In this document: one piece after another, positions 1-12,388 of the stretch
Numbering within the stretch: position 1 is the first letter of the stretch
Layout of the letters: each line of letters begins with the position of its first letter
Source: Telmatactis stephensoni
Taxonomy: Eukaryota; Cnidaria; Anthozoa; Actiniaria; Isophelliidae
DNA: 64,000 nucleotides
Assembly: GCA_029948255.1 (NCBI GenBank)
Contig: JALIZF010001939.1
Span: 787,001 to 851,000, forward strand
Direction: 5' to 3'
Position numbers and translations under genes: made by a program
Notes under the pieces: generated by a model
The model's input: the letters and a program-made list of their open reading frames with translations, nothing else
What the model was told of the DNA's origin: nothing
Database searches by the model: none

Positions 1-1829
1 AGCAGGGGCAGCAGTAGCAGGACGTGGTGTTGGTGTCTCCACTGGAGTAGTTGAGGTTGTATTCCTTGGTCCTGGAGAGGACTGCACCCTTGAAGGTCTA
101 TAAACAATACAATTTAGGAATTATGTATTCTATTTCAATGTGATGCATAAAATAATGTCATTCTACTTTAACCATGGTCACTTGAGTTTGTTAACCAATC
201 AGCTTAGGAATAAAAAACAATAGACTTTGAGTTCATTTGATCCTTCACTTCACAACAGTGATCCAAGGAGATAAGGCATTAACAAAATAATGAAACGACA
301 ACAGTTTATTTAACATGTGACCATGCCATGCCATGACTGTGTCGGTGATATAACCTCTTTAAAAACATTCAAAATTTCTACTGTGACCATACCATGCCTG
401 GACCATGCTGATTTTCCAGTCATACAAACTGCTTTATAAAAACATTTGAAATTTCTGGAAACTTCATTGGAAACTTTGTTATAATACACTGTGATATGTA
501 TTGTTACAATATGTAGAATCTTACGTTGGTGAGGCAGCGGCAGGTGGTGGGGTAACACTGGCCCCACCCAATCCACCCATACCAAGACCACTCCATAATT
601 GTAGCAGCTGTTGTTGATCCATGTTACCAAGGAGACCTTGCAACTGGCTGTCACCTTAAAACCAACAAGCATATTAGTACTAACATGACATGGGTTTTTG
701 GCTGTAATTAAATTCTTCTATTATACTTCTTTTGGATAAATTTGACCATCAGTTTATAATGGTCAATAATAAATTAAGGTACCAATGAAACCAATCAAAT
801 TATAAGGAAAAACTGACATTTTCATCATTACTTCTTGTAAGGACACCTCCAATGGTAACTACTTCTAAGAAAGAACAGAAAATCAAGCTAACCTAAATGT
901 TCCTCCAAAGCTGAAGCCATTCCGCTTGTAAGCCCGCCGCCTCCACTGTTACCACCTGATCCTGGAGTAGGTGGATTATTAAGGAGATTATTGACCTTAG
1001 TGCAATATTCATCATCTTTATCTGTCTTGGGTTCTTGCATCCAAAAGAAGAATTTTCTAGAAGATGACTTGAACTTAAGGATATAGACACGCCCGGTGGT
1101 ACATTGCTTGACACGCTTGTACTCAATGTCGTCAGGAAATATAATCAGGTCCTAGAAGTATAACAAGTAAAATTTACTTAATATTAGTGATATGAGATGA
1201 CGTTTTGGCCATTATCAAGTTACAAGGAAGTGAGTTTTAAAAATTATTGTTACAAAATTTTATATATCATAAAAAGTCAGTAAATTATCACGTTTGAAAA
1301 TTATCTTTGACTTGAAAATTTGCAAACTAGTTTCATTGTAAGTGTCCATTGGCTGATAATCATTTTATGAAAAATTAAAAAAAGGATTTTCATACAGCCA
1401 AAATTATTTCAAATGGCCGTTTTGGCTTTTTTTTATGTTCCTTTGTCATATTTCTTTGTTTCAAATTGCCTCATTCATAGCTGTACTGTCATACTATTGC
1501 CATGATTTCTCCTAAACGTTATATTAGTTAATAAAAGAAAAGCTTTAATAAAAATAGAGCAATAAAACTATCAATCTATAGTTAATCAAAATAATTTTAG
1601 ACACATTTTTGCCTCGTCATAATTTTTTACTCACATCTTCGACTTTAGAATTGCCCCTATCTTTCCAGCAAAAATGCATCAGTGAGTCATCACTTTGGTA
1701 AATATACACAAGACCTTTCCTTTTATCCGCTGTGACTGTTGTACCACTCAAATTCATCTTTCCTGCCCTGAATTCAAGCAAATTTTTAGAGGCCGAACGG
1801 CCAACATTACCGAACAGTGAAGTCGCCAT
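1..1829 (-). CDS. ADRM1: ADRM1/Rpn13 proteasomal ubiquitin receptor (3' part beyond the window)
   Basis: Rpn13 is a subunit of the 26S proteasome regulatory particle; its N-terminal Pru domain binds ubiquitin and Rpn2, and its C-terminal domain recruits the deubiquitinase UCH37. Four minus-strand exons fit with consistent phase and GT-AG borders: 1635-1829 (ATG at 1829), 893-1151, 525-654 and 1-97 (cut by the window edge). The first two encode the Pru domain, with the family landmarks [35 protein letters not shown] and [11 protein letters not shown]. The next two encode a Gly/Pro/Ser/Thr-rich linker with a [14 protein letters not shown] segment that has a counterpart in vertebrate ADRM1. The C-terminal UCH37-binding domain should lie left of base 1. 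The start is chosen because it begins the conserved N-terminus. Confidence in identity is high; exon borders are inferred. Confidence 0.95.
317..431. mobile_element. MITE family 2, degraded copy in an ADRM1 intron
   Basis: A diverged copy of the ~145 bp fold-back family better seen at 14055-14199 and 26188-26332. It keeps the central 'aaaaacattcaaaatttct' block and the 'cagtcatacaaact' end. It lies in the ADRM1 intron between bases 98 and 524. Confidence 0.55.
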
Positions 1830-3639
1830 CTTGGAAGACTACTACCGACCTCAGAGCATCATGGGTATTGGTACACAGGAAGCCCAAGGGAGACAAATGA
1901 GAAAGTTGGAAGTGGCCCAGTCACCACGGTATAAAGTTGAACCTCCCATAAATATCAAGTCTGGGTCGTCTAGGTCACTGGTCACTTTATATGAGGTTGT
2001 CTATGAGTTTTCAACTATTCCAGGGGCACAGGATTTAGGGGCGGGGAGTGGGGGGTGTGCACCCCTCTAGAGAGGGGTGTCAAGCAAGGGATATTTAAGT
2101 GGCATAACCAGGACTTTTACAGAAGTATGCACAGACACTGAAAGTCATTCCTAACTGCAAGCACTGTCTTGATCAACAGAAAATGATCCTAAAGCCAGCC
2201 GGTTAATTAGTTTACTAGTATTTTTCCAGCTTTCAAGATATGTACATGCATATGTGTGCAATGGTAGCTATGCCACTGTATTTTACCGTCTTAAGGCAAA
2301 GTTAACTTTGCCCTGGACCCAGAGAAATTCAATCTCCTGTGCACCTGCATGGTTTATACAACGTTAATTGTCACACTAGTCTAGCTATAGGTGAAAGACT
2401 CAACCTGTAGCATGATTGTATTGAAACTGGATGTGAGCAAGATCACAGATAAATATGATGACAGCAATTTTCGGATACTTGTGGTGGATAATAAACTGCC
2501 ACACGAAAACTTCAAAAAAGAAATTTGAAACCAAACATGTGTGCATGCATGTTAAGTTTATTATATGCACTAGACAAATCTTAAATGCATTTCTTTCACA
2601 ACATAAAATGTGCTAGCCTTCTCTGGATAAGGTTTGGTCTTCACATGTACATTCGTACCTTTTATAGGGACCCAGGGGTAATTATTTCATCACTCAAACA
2701 TACAGTAGTAATTTGCTTACATATGCTTGAATGCCGATTGGTTGACCAGTACCTAGTTTGGCCTATCACAAAACAAGGTACTTTATTTTAACTTCTAGAA
2801 CATGTGCTAAATGACAATGTTCCTGGGGGTATTTTTTACTGGGACCAAGGTACGAGTGACAGAATAATGCCATTTGGTTCCAAAGCAAATTGTTACATCA
2901 CCCCCATATTTTTCCTATAGTTGTTTGCTTTCTTCTGGTTCATTGGTCATCCTTGATGGTAACCTCAAATTATCATAACCAGATATCCTTTGGATTGTCA
3001 CACAACACTCTTTTAGGCATGATGAACCAAAGGACCTCCGTATGGTTGGCTAAGCTTGAAATTTCAAATTTGTATAACAGGGCAGATCCAGGCCTCAGAT
3101 TGAGTGGTGTTCACTTCACATTTACCTTGTTCTAATAATATTTTTTCTTTCTCGATGTAAACATGATTAATTTTTTAGGATGAGAAAGGGGGTACCTGAC
3201 ACCCCCCCCCCCCCCCCCCATCCACCCCTGATTCACCAATAAGGAATGATTGAAAAAAATCACTCCAAAGTTTGACAAAATGGGTTGCAATGTAAAACTT
3301 TTTGCTGTAAGGAATGAACGAAAGTCAGGTCATATCACATTTACCAGATTGTTAATATTTATGATTAAAATATTTATGTATGTCACTGGTAAAAGAACAC
3401 CACAGTGCAATAATGAAAGGGCATACAATCTCACACAACTGCATGTAGCATGTAATATTTTGATTTTTAAAACATTATCAATCTTGTGTTTGGCTGATAA
3501 ATCAAATAAAAAAAATCCATATTTTAAAGGTTAAGATCCAGGCTATTCTTATATTATATTATTTAGATTACAGAAAAATGAAAAGTAAAGTATAACTTAG
3601 AATTGTAAACATTAACTGAACGTGCATTCAATTGATGCA
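1830..3639. other. Intergenic region upstream of ADRM1
   Basis: Spacer with no supportable gene. It holds scattered short open frames without conserved domains and a homopolymeric C tract near 3201-3221. The first bases would include the ADRM1 5' UTR and promoter; no TATA box is evident. Confidence 0.5.
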
Positions 3640-3950
3640 CCTTTCCAGAGTTTCCCAGAATTCTTTATGATTCAGCCCACGCAAGCGAGGTCAGGTTAAA
3701 AATATATAAAAGCAGGTTTAGATATACTGAAAACATTCACCAGACCAGTGCCGTACCTTCAAATTCCAATAAGTACTCAAGAAGGGCTATGCAGTAAATT
3801 CTCTACAGTTTCTACTGTTTCCAAAATGATCCTATCCACATTTTGTCTCATATAAATGAAAGAATTCCCATCAAGCGCCATCATTTTTTTTATCCTGACC
3901 TGGCTTGCGTGCACAAAATCATTAAGAATTGTGGGAAACTCTGGAAAGCC
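3640..3950. repeat. Fold-back element with ~56 bp inverted arms
   Basis: Bases 3640-3695 are the imperfect reverse complement of 3894-3950 (shared core: gggaaactctggaaag), with about 200 bp between. The structure suggests a MITE or other inverted-repeat element. A 116-codon open frame beginning at 3856 overlaps the right arm and is therefore not called as a gene. Confidence 0.6.
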
Positions 3951-4918
3951 TTGCATTGTCATTTTAAACCAAAGGGAAATCCAAAGTTTTATGTTTGATC
4001 TGGATAACAACACAAAAGCTGCATCTACACAGCAAACAAGTTTTGACTGTAACACAGGTAAAATTGGCTTTTTTTTGTCATCTACACAGTCAAGCAAGTT
4101 TCGTTTCCCTTCACAAGACGAAAATGGCAATTTTCAAGCAATTATTCCTTTGCTTGTGTACAGTAGATGTAGCTTGAGAGTGAGTAGATGGCATAGCAAA
4201 TCATAAACTATCAATAAGAACTTTTAAAATCTTGCATAGTTAAACAAATCTAGCATCCAAGTTCCTTGGACCACTGAGGGAACTTGAATTGGCTTTTAAA
4301 GAGTTAAAGATAAGTTACTGAAATGGCTTAAGTTATTGTGAATGAACAGTATTATACCATGGTTAGTTATAGTCAACAACATTCTTACTTAAAGGATAAG
4401 TACTACAGATTAACATCAACCTCTGAGTTCTCACTGACAAGTTTGAACAAGCAGCACAATGTGACTACAGGTGGTTGAAAAGTAAATCCTAATTCTACCT
4501 TCTGCAACTGTCAATTTGATAATAATTACACACTGAAACAAAGGTCTCTGCACATGAAGGAATTTGTTACAGCTGGGACCAGGAATAAATCCTGGGACAA
4601 AACTCCTTTGCCCATACCAGCAATTTCATGGAAAAGTTGTTGCAGGGACAGAAGTTTGTCCTGGGACATCAATGACCATGGAAGACAGTTTTGTTTTGGG
4701 AGCTAATCAACTGTCAACATTCCTAATATAATATAAGGCTAGAATAGGGGGCATTCCAAAATATGTTCTAAATATTGGGGAGGTCTACAGCCACTGGTGC
4801 CCACTCTCACTGTAGTCCATGTCCCTGTATCGTGCCCTAGTGTGTGACAACTTTTAGGTTTTCTCTCTCACAGGATAAATACCATCACATGATACATGCC
4901 AATAACATCATACAACCA
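3951..4918. other. Intergenic region with no recognised feature
   Basis: No gene recognised. It contains short AT-rich stretches and a weak inverted repeat around 4565-4670 (ggaccaggaataaatcctggg and related blocks). Confidence 0.4.
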
Positions 4919-5234
4919 GAAGGGGTGACTCCCATATATTTTTGGGTGGGGATGCTCGTCATACCTTTTAAGGATCAAAATTGGTGGGGTGCATTCAGTA
5001 AATAAGATGCCTTCATATAAACTTTGCAAGTAGAAGGTATCAGAAGATTCTGTCTTTAATACTATTAAAATTGAAAAATATTACATTGTTTTCAAGTTGG
5101 CTATGGTACCTTTTAGGGATAAAAATCATGTGTTGCTATGCCCACCTAAATACGACTCGGGTACTCTGAGGGGTCATTTTCAAAATTTCCAATGAGCATC
5201 CCCACCCTTCTATAGTATAGGAGTTCCCCTGGGG
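4919..5234. mobile_element. MITE family 1 (hAT-like), copy 1
   Basis: The left end reads gtgactcccatatat then ggggatgctcgtc; the right end is its inverse (gagcatccccaccc ... tataggagttcccc). Internal sub-repeats of the type TACCTTTTARGG recur. The intact relative at 19901-20305 is flanked by an 8 bp direct repeat. This copy lies between the ADRM1 start and the TRAM1 stop. Confidence 0.7.
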
Positions 5235-5283
5235 TCATACATTCTGCACAACAAGTACAACTTTTCCTAGGTCTATTTGACTA

Positions 5284-8200
5284 TTATTGTGTCTTCTTGG
5301 CTTCCTTCCTTGTGACAGGTCTATCGGCAATTTTCTTTGGACCACCATTCTCGGCAACTTCTTCCTCACTTTCCTCTTCAATTTGTTCCTCTACTTTTTT
5401 CTTTGCTTGATCTTTCTTTACCTTCTTGCGAGGTTCCTTTTTCTTGGGAGATGCTGACGCAGAGTACTCACGCCAGAGTCTAATCTGATACTTAATGAAG
5501 TTCCATGCTAGCCAGGCTTGGACAAGTATCACTCCAGCCATTGCTGTTATCCTATTTAATGATAAAACATGAATAGACCTTTTTCGAGTTTGTTGATACC
5601 GCTGTAAAATTAGACAACAGACGCATTGGCGCAGGGTTAGCCTCGAGTCAAGGTAAATTATTCGAAAATACCAGGGAGAACAGCAAAACATTTTGACTAA
5701 GAACAATACAGAAATGAGATTTATTCCCATGGGTCTTTCTTGAAAAGGAGGCTAACCCTGCATGAATGTGCCTTTTGTCAAGAAGCTCAGCAGTCTCTAG
5801 TAATTGGAAACTGGACTATTTAAAAAAAAAAAAAACTCCACATACAGAAGACTGAGCATAGTACAGTGATAACCCCTTCTAATGACCATCAACACTTTGG
5901 CCTGACAACTAGAGATCACCTTTTCTCCAACCTGTAGATGGCAGTATTACAAGGGTTTTAAGGGTCACATCCAAGGGGGGTGCATTAGGTGCACATGCAC
6001 CCCCCTGTAGAAGCCAAAAGTCTGCTTATATCTATAATCGAACTAGCTCTCACTGAGCAGCAGTCCCCCCTCTCCCCCACTGAGCAGCGAAATGTTGGGA
6101 GAAGGCAATTGGACAAAGCAACTTAAGCACATTCTCCACTCATCGCAGAAAGCACTTGCAGCGATCATTTTTACTTGCAGCGAAATTTTGAACAATAGAT
6201 TTTATTCCGAACGAGTACTCGCTGGCTCACTGCGAGTAATTTCTGCGATGAGTGGAGAATGGCCTTAAGACATAGTAAGTACATGTAATAGTATTACTCA
6301 ACTTCTCAGTACCTACCTGATGAATGGAATGTTGAAGTTTCCAACATCAACGTTAAGAGCTGCATTCTCAAGACGTGGAAGGCCATACCTGGATAAATCA
6401 AAAACATTTCTCAGTGATTTCCTTTGAACTCATCTCACAGTCATAAGTTCAAAAGGAACATTTACTATTTATTTAGAAAAAAACCCTGGATATTATTTTG
6501 TACTACAATAAGTAGTGAAGCTACAATAAGATGTAAAACCTTGACACTGGGTCAAACAAATGGGAATGATATGTATAGTAAACTGTTTTTTTCTTGCATT
6601 AGCTTCATCTCTGTGACTTCCCACTCCCTCCCTCCCCACCCTTGACAGTTGAACCATCACAAAACAACATTGAATAAAGGTGAGGTGGGGTGGGGAGGGA
6701 GGGAGAGAAAGATAATATTTCATAATGGCAATTTTTGTCTCCAATAACCGTAAGGGTGTCAAGCTAAATAGACCATTTCACGGTTCTCATAACTCAACCT
6801 CAGCCTCGACACCGTGTAATATATTCTTTAGAATTTGACGACAGCCCGTGGAATTTTAGAGTGTTTCGATTGTTTGTTGATGTGTGCATTCCTTACATTA
6901 CCATGGGCTGTAGTCAAATTCTAAAGAATATATTACATGCTGTCGAGGCTGAGGTTGAGCCAGGACAACCGTGAAATGGTCTATTGCATCTACTTGCAGA
7001 AAGGAGTTATAGTGCAACGGACATTGATATTAATACCAATATTGATACATACCAAAAAGTCATGACAGTCAAAGCAATAATGGCAAGACGTGCTAACACA
7101 AACAATGCAGACCAGACTGCAAATCTAAATAACAAGAAGAAACGAGCTTTTCACCCCTTGCGTGACATTTTAATTTTTATCAAACAACAACAAAAATATA
7201 ATATTTGAAAAGAGCACACCAAAGTTGAGGTATTTTTGATGAATAGCACCAAAGTTATGGGTGGTTAAAGTTTGTGCTTTTTGTATAGAAACATTCGATG
7301 GAGGGCAACAGTTTGCCCTCCAATGAATGTTTCTATTTTGGTGTGCTCTTTTCAAATATTATATTTTTGTTGTTTGATTAAAATATAAAATGTCATGCAA
7401 GGGGTGAGGAAAGCTCGTTATACATTCCATGTTCATACAGAATTATCACCATTATTTGGGGGGATCATTTAAGAGCCATTAATGGTGACTTAAAAGCTCT
7501 TGAATGGCCATCAAATGATCATTCAATGGCTCCTGATGTTTTTATGGGTCAAAGTTTTGCAAAATTAATTACCCTCACAGGAGAAAAGGGTATGTTACTC
7601 GTCCAAGTTTTTCATAACAACTTATTCACATCCGTTACAAACTGGCCACACCTTTCGATCCAGTGGACACAAAGTATCCTAATTTTTTATTAAGAAGAAG
7701 AAAAGAAAAAACTACTGACAGTGGTTTCTTACACATTCTTGGCTACATCAGGTTTTCCACTGATATTCAACAATCTCATAGCGTGAAAGACAAACTCCAC
7801 TGTGTAATGGATAGTCAGGCAGCACAAAGCAAGATGGGTGAAACTACAAGGGAACAAGTTAGTACAATATATTGAAAAACAAACATGTACCAGTAGAGAA
7901 AATGCATATTTGAAAATAAGTACATTGTTTGTTGTATAGGAAGGAAGGGAGGGAGGGAGGAAGGGAGGGAGGAAGGAGGGGAGGGAGGAATGGAGGGAGG
8001 AAGGAAGGAAGGGATGGAGGGAGGGAGGAAGGAAGAAGAAAGGAAGGACAGGAGGGGGATGGTGGGAAGTAGGGAAGGATGGAGGGGGGAGGAAGAAGGG
8101 AGGAAGAAGGGAGGAAAGAATGAAAGGAGGGAGGAAGGAAGGAAGGAATACTGAACTTACTTTAACATATAAGCAGCCCATATGAACAAGAGATACTCAA

Positions 8201-11200
8201 TATAGAGATGAACTTTGGCCGAGATTTCATCCTACAAAAAATCAAAGACTTGTTGAAATTAAAGTTCTGAATTAGAAGGAAACTGCTAATAAAATTTAGT
8301 AATATAAGTATTCATTCATAATTAATTCTTTCATTTCTTCAATTCAAAGGAAAAGTTTGCTGCAAAAGTATAGATTAAGATGTTTTTTATAATACTGTAC
8401 ATGTATCTCATATCACAAAATAAATTCTTAAATTTAAATAAATAATATTAGGGGAAAAAAAGAGAAACAAACAAACAAAGGGAAATAAAATGTACCTTTC
8501 TGGCTTTCATAAAGTACAGTTCAGGGAAACAATGAACCCAGTGAGCAATTTGAAGAATAAAATAAAACTTGAGCACAAACCTACAACAAAGCATAAAATA
8601 ATATTCAAACAAGGCTATGTCCATCCACACTGGGAGCATGCATGGCTACATTTTGCGAGTGTGTGGCCTTCTGAATGAGAGGTCCTTACTACAGAGCCAA
8701 TTGCATAAAGCTTAATGTTGGATGTAACTGTTTCTGTGATAACACTGTGTGCACTACTCAAAATCACTTCAAGAAAACTGCATTTAACGAAGTTATAAGT
8801 TAAGTGCTAAGTTACAGTAACTGTGTGACATCTCTGCAATGACTCGTGCAACTTGTTTCATAAAGGTGCAGCAATACAGGCAACAAAATAGTGCAACATT
8901 TGCACACTGTGTTGCAAGTTGCAGAGAAAATGTTGCTCATATTACCACTCTGCACACAAGAAGCACTTTCTACTTTTGGTGAAAAAGAAAATTTGTTGTG
9001 CACAGGGTGGTAATATGAGCAACGTTTTCTCTGCAACTTGAAACACAATTACTATGCTGTGCAAACTGTTGCACGATTTTGCACCTTAACCCCATTGTGA
9101 GACAAATTACAGAAAAAAAGTCATCACGTAACAGCACCTTAAGTCACATACTTTAAAATTACTAACAATACTTACGACATTTCATTGTGGGGATATCCTT
9201 CCCACAAATTGGTAATAGTTGGAAAAAGCTTCTCCTATGGAAAGAATAAATAAGTCACTTTAACCATTTTCATTGGCACTCCGTAAGAACTGTATGAAAG
9301 GCACATAATAGGTTTGAAGTCTCAACTGTTTGAAAGCAAATCACCACTAACCAGGGTTAAACACATTAGGGTATTTTTTAGCCCTGGGTCAAGTGCTAAC
9401 CCAATTTCAAAGATCTGAGCCCTGATATGTATCTTAACCCTCTTTACTTTGGTTTTCAATATTCTATGAACTCTTTCACTAACTTTTCAAACACCAGCCA
9501 CCACCAATATTGACATTTTTCTTCTGTCAGAAATCTCTGAATATTGCTGAACAGTTTTTGGAACTCCACCCACAAAACACTTGTGGCTATCTTGTTGCTA
9601 TCTGGATGGGCTTCAGTGTATGTTTGGGGTATGTTCGCTTTCATTTTGCAATATTCAGAGTATTGATTGACAGAAGCAAAAAATGCCAATTAGCAGTTGG
9701 TATTTGAATGTCAGAGTTCACAGAATATTGAAAACTGCTGAAATGAGCCTCAATTTGGTAAAAATGACAACTTTGAAATAGTTTATACCTTCATGATAAT
9801 GTCTGCACCCCAGGCAGCAGAAGCAAAATAAAATGGAAGAAGTTCACCAGAATCATTGAATTTTGAGTTCTTGGTTTTGGAGAGATGAAGCTTGCGAATG
9901 ACTTTCTAAAATTGCAAGAATTAATAACCTGTTAGGAATGCAATTAATAAAAGTGATTATAACACTTTTTTGGTAATATTTGCTTACATCCAGTATATAT
10001 TCTTGGATAATTGCATGAACGACAATCCACGCTAGACTATAAAAGAAGATTGTGCAGAAGTCTTTGGGTCCATTAGTATATGTTGTTACGACATCATCAG
10101 TACCTAGGACAGTGATAATGAAAAAATAAGGGATAGGTACAACGTACAGTACATAAAAGGTAGAGCCGGTTTTGTATGAGTGTGAAGCCATGGCCGTGTC
10201 CTTGCCATGTTGTCTATAAAAACATTTGAAATTCCCGCTGTAACTTTTATGTGACCGTGCAGTGCTGTTTTCACAGTCATACGAAATTATTTTATTATAT
10301 ACACCTATTTCAAAAAAGGTTGTCGTACGAAAGGTCTCAAGCCTGCGCGACAAGACTGAAAAGGACTATGGGTAGTAGGTAAGAAATCACTCTTTTTTCA
10401 GGTTTGGTCTTGATTTTGGCATCAGCAAGTGAAGTTCTTTAGTGTTTAAGGTCATGCTATTTTGGAGTGTCATGTGGCTGATTTGTGTGGTTTTATAGCT
10501 TTAGTAATTTCTACCCATACTCCCTTTCGGGTGAATCGCATAAGCTTTTGCCGACAACATTAATTGAAATAGGTATATTACATGGTCACATGGTGAAAGA
10601 GATTTTAACTTTGAGTGTTGAAGTAAACAAGCAAGATCTTCTCAATACCAGGGCATTTATTTTAACCCAGGATTAGCATTAATTGCATTTTGAACAACTG
10701 GGCCCAGGTCGATAAGATAAAATCTGTGTCTTTAAGCAGTAATTTTCTGTTGAATACATTTATTACCAATGAAGTACAGTCATAACTCTCTATAATGACC
10801 ACCTATGGGTCAATGGTGGCTGTTTTTGAGAGGTGGTCATTGCACAGATATTTCAATTCCTTCATTGAAAGAGTGGTGAGGAAGGACAGCATATTGTGTC
10901 TTCCTCATTCCTACTTTTTGAGCCAATTTCTACCTCTTCACTACTCAATCTATTCCTCTTCTTCCATAATCTTATTCCTATTCTTCTTTCCTTTCTTATC
11001 AATGTTTAAACCCTATTTTCCCCTTCTTACTACATTTTGGTCCATTTTTCATCTATTAAACCTTTCATAGATCTCACTCAATGTTCATGAAACGGACAAG
11101 TATATGTGAGAATAGAAGACCATTACAAACTATTAAACTATTAAACTAGGTAAATTGTCTTTTTATTGATTTTGAAATTTAATGTCAAAGAAAAATATCA

Positions 11201-12249
11201 TAACATCCTTTCAAGGAATTCAGTATTTTCAAAAAAGCTTTGTGAGAATTTCTAACCATCAATTAACAACTTCTTGTGAAAATAAAAATTGAATTTGTAA
11301 TCCAATTTAAAATACATCTATAATTAATATTTATTTCAACTTTTTTTCTTAAAGTTTAAATCAAAATAAAAGAAAAACAGAATGAATGTATTGAAAATCA
11401 ATTCACACAAATGCGGAACTTCCCCCGCCCTATAAATAAACACAGCTTTTATTCAGTTTCCCAAGAGATGCCCAAAGCATAAAAAGAAATTTTCCCCTAT
11501 AGGATCGAATATAATCAGCCAGCTCAAAAAGGAAAACAACATTCGGAACCCTAAGAAATATTCGATAATCATGATTTGTTTGAAATACTTATTTTGAGCG
11601 AATAAAAGGGAAGATTTCATAGATAGAATAAAAAAAATTAAATGTTGAACAGGGGATAAAAGGCAAGAGCGTCATTGTCTTTGACCTTGAAAGAGCCAAT
11701 CCGAACACAACACGAATTTTTACCACCACCATGTAAAAAAGTCTATAGGGCTTCGAACAAGAATAAATCAAACGTTAAAGTGAGCATTCGGGAAGAAAAA
11801 TACAACTAAATTACAAAAAATATCAAAGTAATGCTTGATTTTATCCTGGATATATTTCTTGAAGGTTTAAGCTTATATTTTGATTCTTTCACGTGTAGTA
11901 AGTTAAGGGAGCTCAGCCATTCAAAGATTCTGAACGCAAAAGAGAGTTTTCTAAGAAAAGCGCGAATGACTTACCATTAATTTCTCTAGTAACATTATGC
12001 TGGGGTGCAATAAATACAGCAGCAACCTTGGATGTTGCCTGGAAAAAACAATCAGCGTAGAAAACAATTTGAAAATGTTCGATAATCAACTGAGTTCAAC
12101 TCGAGGTTTGATCGATATTTTCTCACCTGAAACATAAGTCCTATCATAAAAACCATACATATACAAGAGACTATGTCCCCGTGGTTGGTAATAATAAATT
12201 CATGGCTGAAAATAGGGGCATTTTTCCCCGTTTTTCGTCGTCCCGGCAT
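5284..12249 (-). CDS. TRAM1: TRAM1, translocating-chain-associated membrane protein
   Basis: TRAM is a multi-spanning ER membrane protein next to Sec61 that helps nascent secretory and membrane proteins insert. Eleven exons join in frame: 12127-12249, 11975-12038, 9988-10103, 9789-9905, 9176-9234, 8496-8580, 8161-8231, 7733-7843, 7053-7124, 6317-6388, 5284-5551. This gives 385 residues, against about 374 in human TRAM1. Landmarks are [15 protein letters not shown] near the N-terminus, [49 protein letters not shown] and [13 protein letters not shown], followed by a Lys/Glu-rich cytosolic tail ending KEAKKTQ. The start is the first ATG, just before the family N-terminus. Introns carry several fold-back elements. 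Identity is very secure; the exon 6 acceptor at 8581-8582 was chosen over a nearer AG because only it keeps phase. Confidence 0.95.
6124..6269. repeat. Fold-back MITE in TRAM1 intron 10
   Basis: The arms read attctccactcatcgcagaa and its reverse complement, about 25-30 bp each, around a ~90 bp centre. It is in the intron between the last two TRAM1 exons. Confidence 0.75.
6769..6983. repeat. Long near-perfect palindromic MITE in TRAM1 intron 9
   Basis: About 70 bp arms run inward from TAGACCATTTCACGG (left) and its complement ending GGTCTA (right), with cctcagcctcgac and ttctttagaatttgac blocks mirrored. The loop is ~70 bp. It is wholly intronic. Confidence 0.85.
7142..7418. repeat. Palindromic MITE with ~85 bp arms in TRAM1 intron 8
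   Basis: The left arm (caccccttgcgtgacatttt, then tatttgaaaagagcacacc) is mirrored on the right. It starts only 17 bp upstream, on the plus strand, of the exon border at 7124. Confidence 0.85.
7940..8150. repeat. Polypurine GGAA/GGGA tract in TRAM1 intron 7
   Basis: Almost pure purine on the plus strand (ggaaggagggaggaagg-type units). On the minus strand it gives a spurious Pro/Leu/Ser-rich reading frame that runs into a real TRAM1 exon. Confidence 0.9.
8864..9085. repeat. Fold-back element in TRAM1 intron 5
   Basis: Inverted arms contain ttgcagagaaaatgttgctc with its complement, and ggtggtaatatgagcaac with its complement, plus outer gtgcaa blocks. It is intronic. Confidence 0.75.
10168..10288. 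mobile_element. MITE family 2 copy in TRAM1 intron 2
   Basis: Shows the family signature: tgtatgagtgtgaa at one end, taaaaacatttgaaattcc in the middle and cacagtcatacgaaat at the other end. Confidence 0.7.
10289..11974. other. Rest of TRAM1 intron 2
   Basis: The remainder of the long second TRAM1 intron. It is AT-rich with no recognised gene. Open frames here show no domain. Confidence 0.5.
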
Positions 12250-12388
12250 CTTGAATTGAGCTGAGAAAGAAGATCTACGAGCACCACAAGATGAATAGGC
12301 TAGTCCCAGGCCTACTCTGGAGTTCTAGACATAGTGAAGTCTGGGGGAAAGTCGGATCTAAACATTGAGCGCCAAAATTTGTCGCAAA
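12250..12388. promoter_or_regulatory. Shared divergent promoter of TRAM1 and the gasdermin-like gene
   Basis: Only 139 bp separate the two divergent ATGs, so both 5' UTRs and promoters must lie here unless non-coding upstream exons exist. No TATA box is seen. Co-regulation is an inference from the geometry. Confidence 0.6.

Noticed and set aside
3201..3221. Poly-C tract as a regulatory element
   Set aside because: A simple homopolymer with no surrounding conserved structure; nothing supports a function.
3856..4206. 116-codon plus-strand ORF with a signal-peptide-like start and two spaced cysteines, faintly LAMP-like
   Set aside because: The signal-peptide region overlaps one arm of a fold-back repeat (3640-3950), there is no convincing downstream exon, and the domain resemblance is too weak.
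7729..8181. 150-codon Pro/Leu/Ser-rich minus-strand ORF
   Set aside because: A polypurine tract read through on the opposite strand; only its end (7733-7843) and start (8161 onward) overlap genuine TRAM1 exons in frame.
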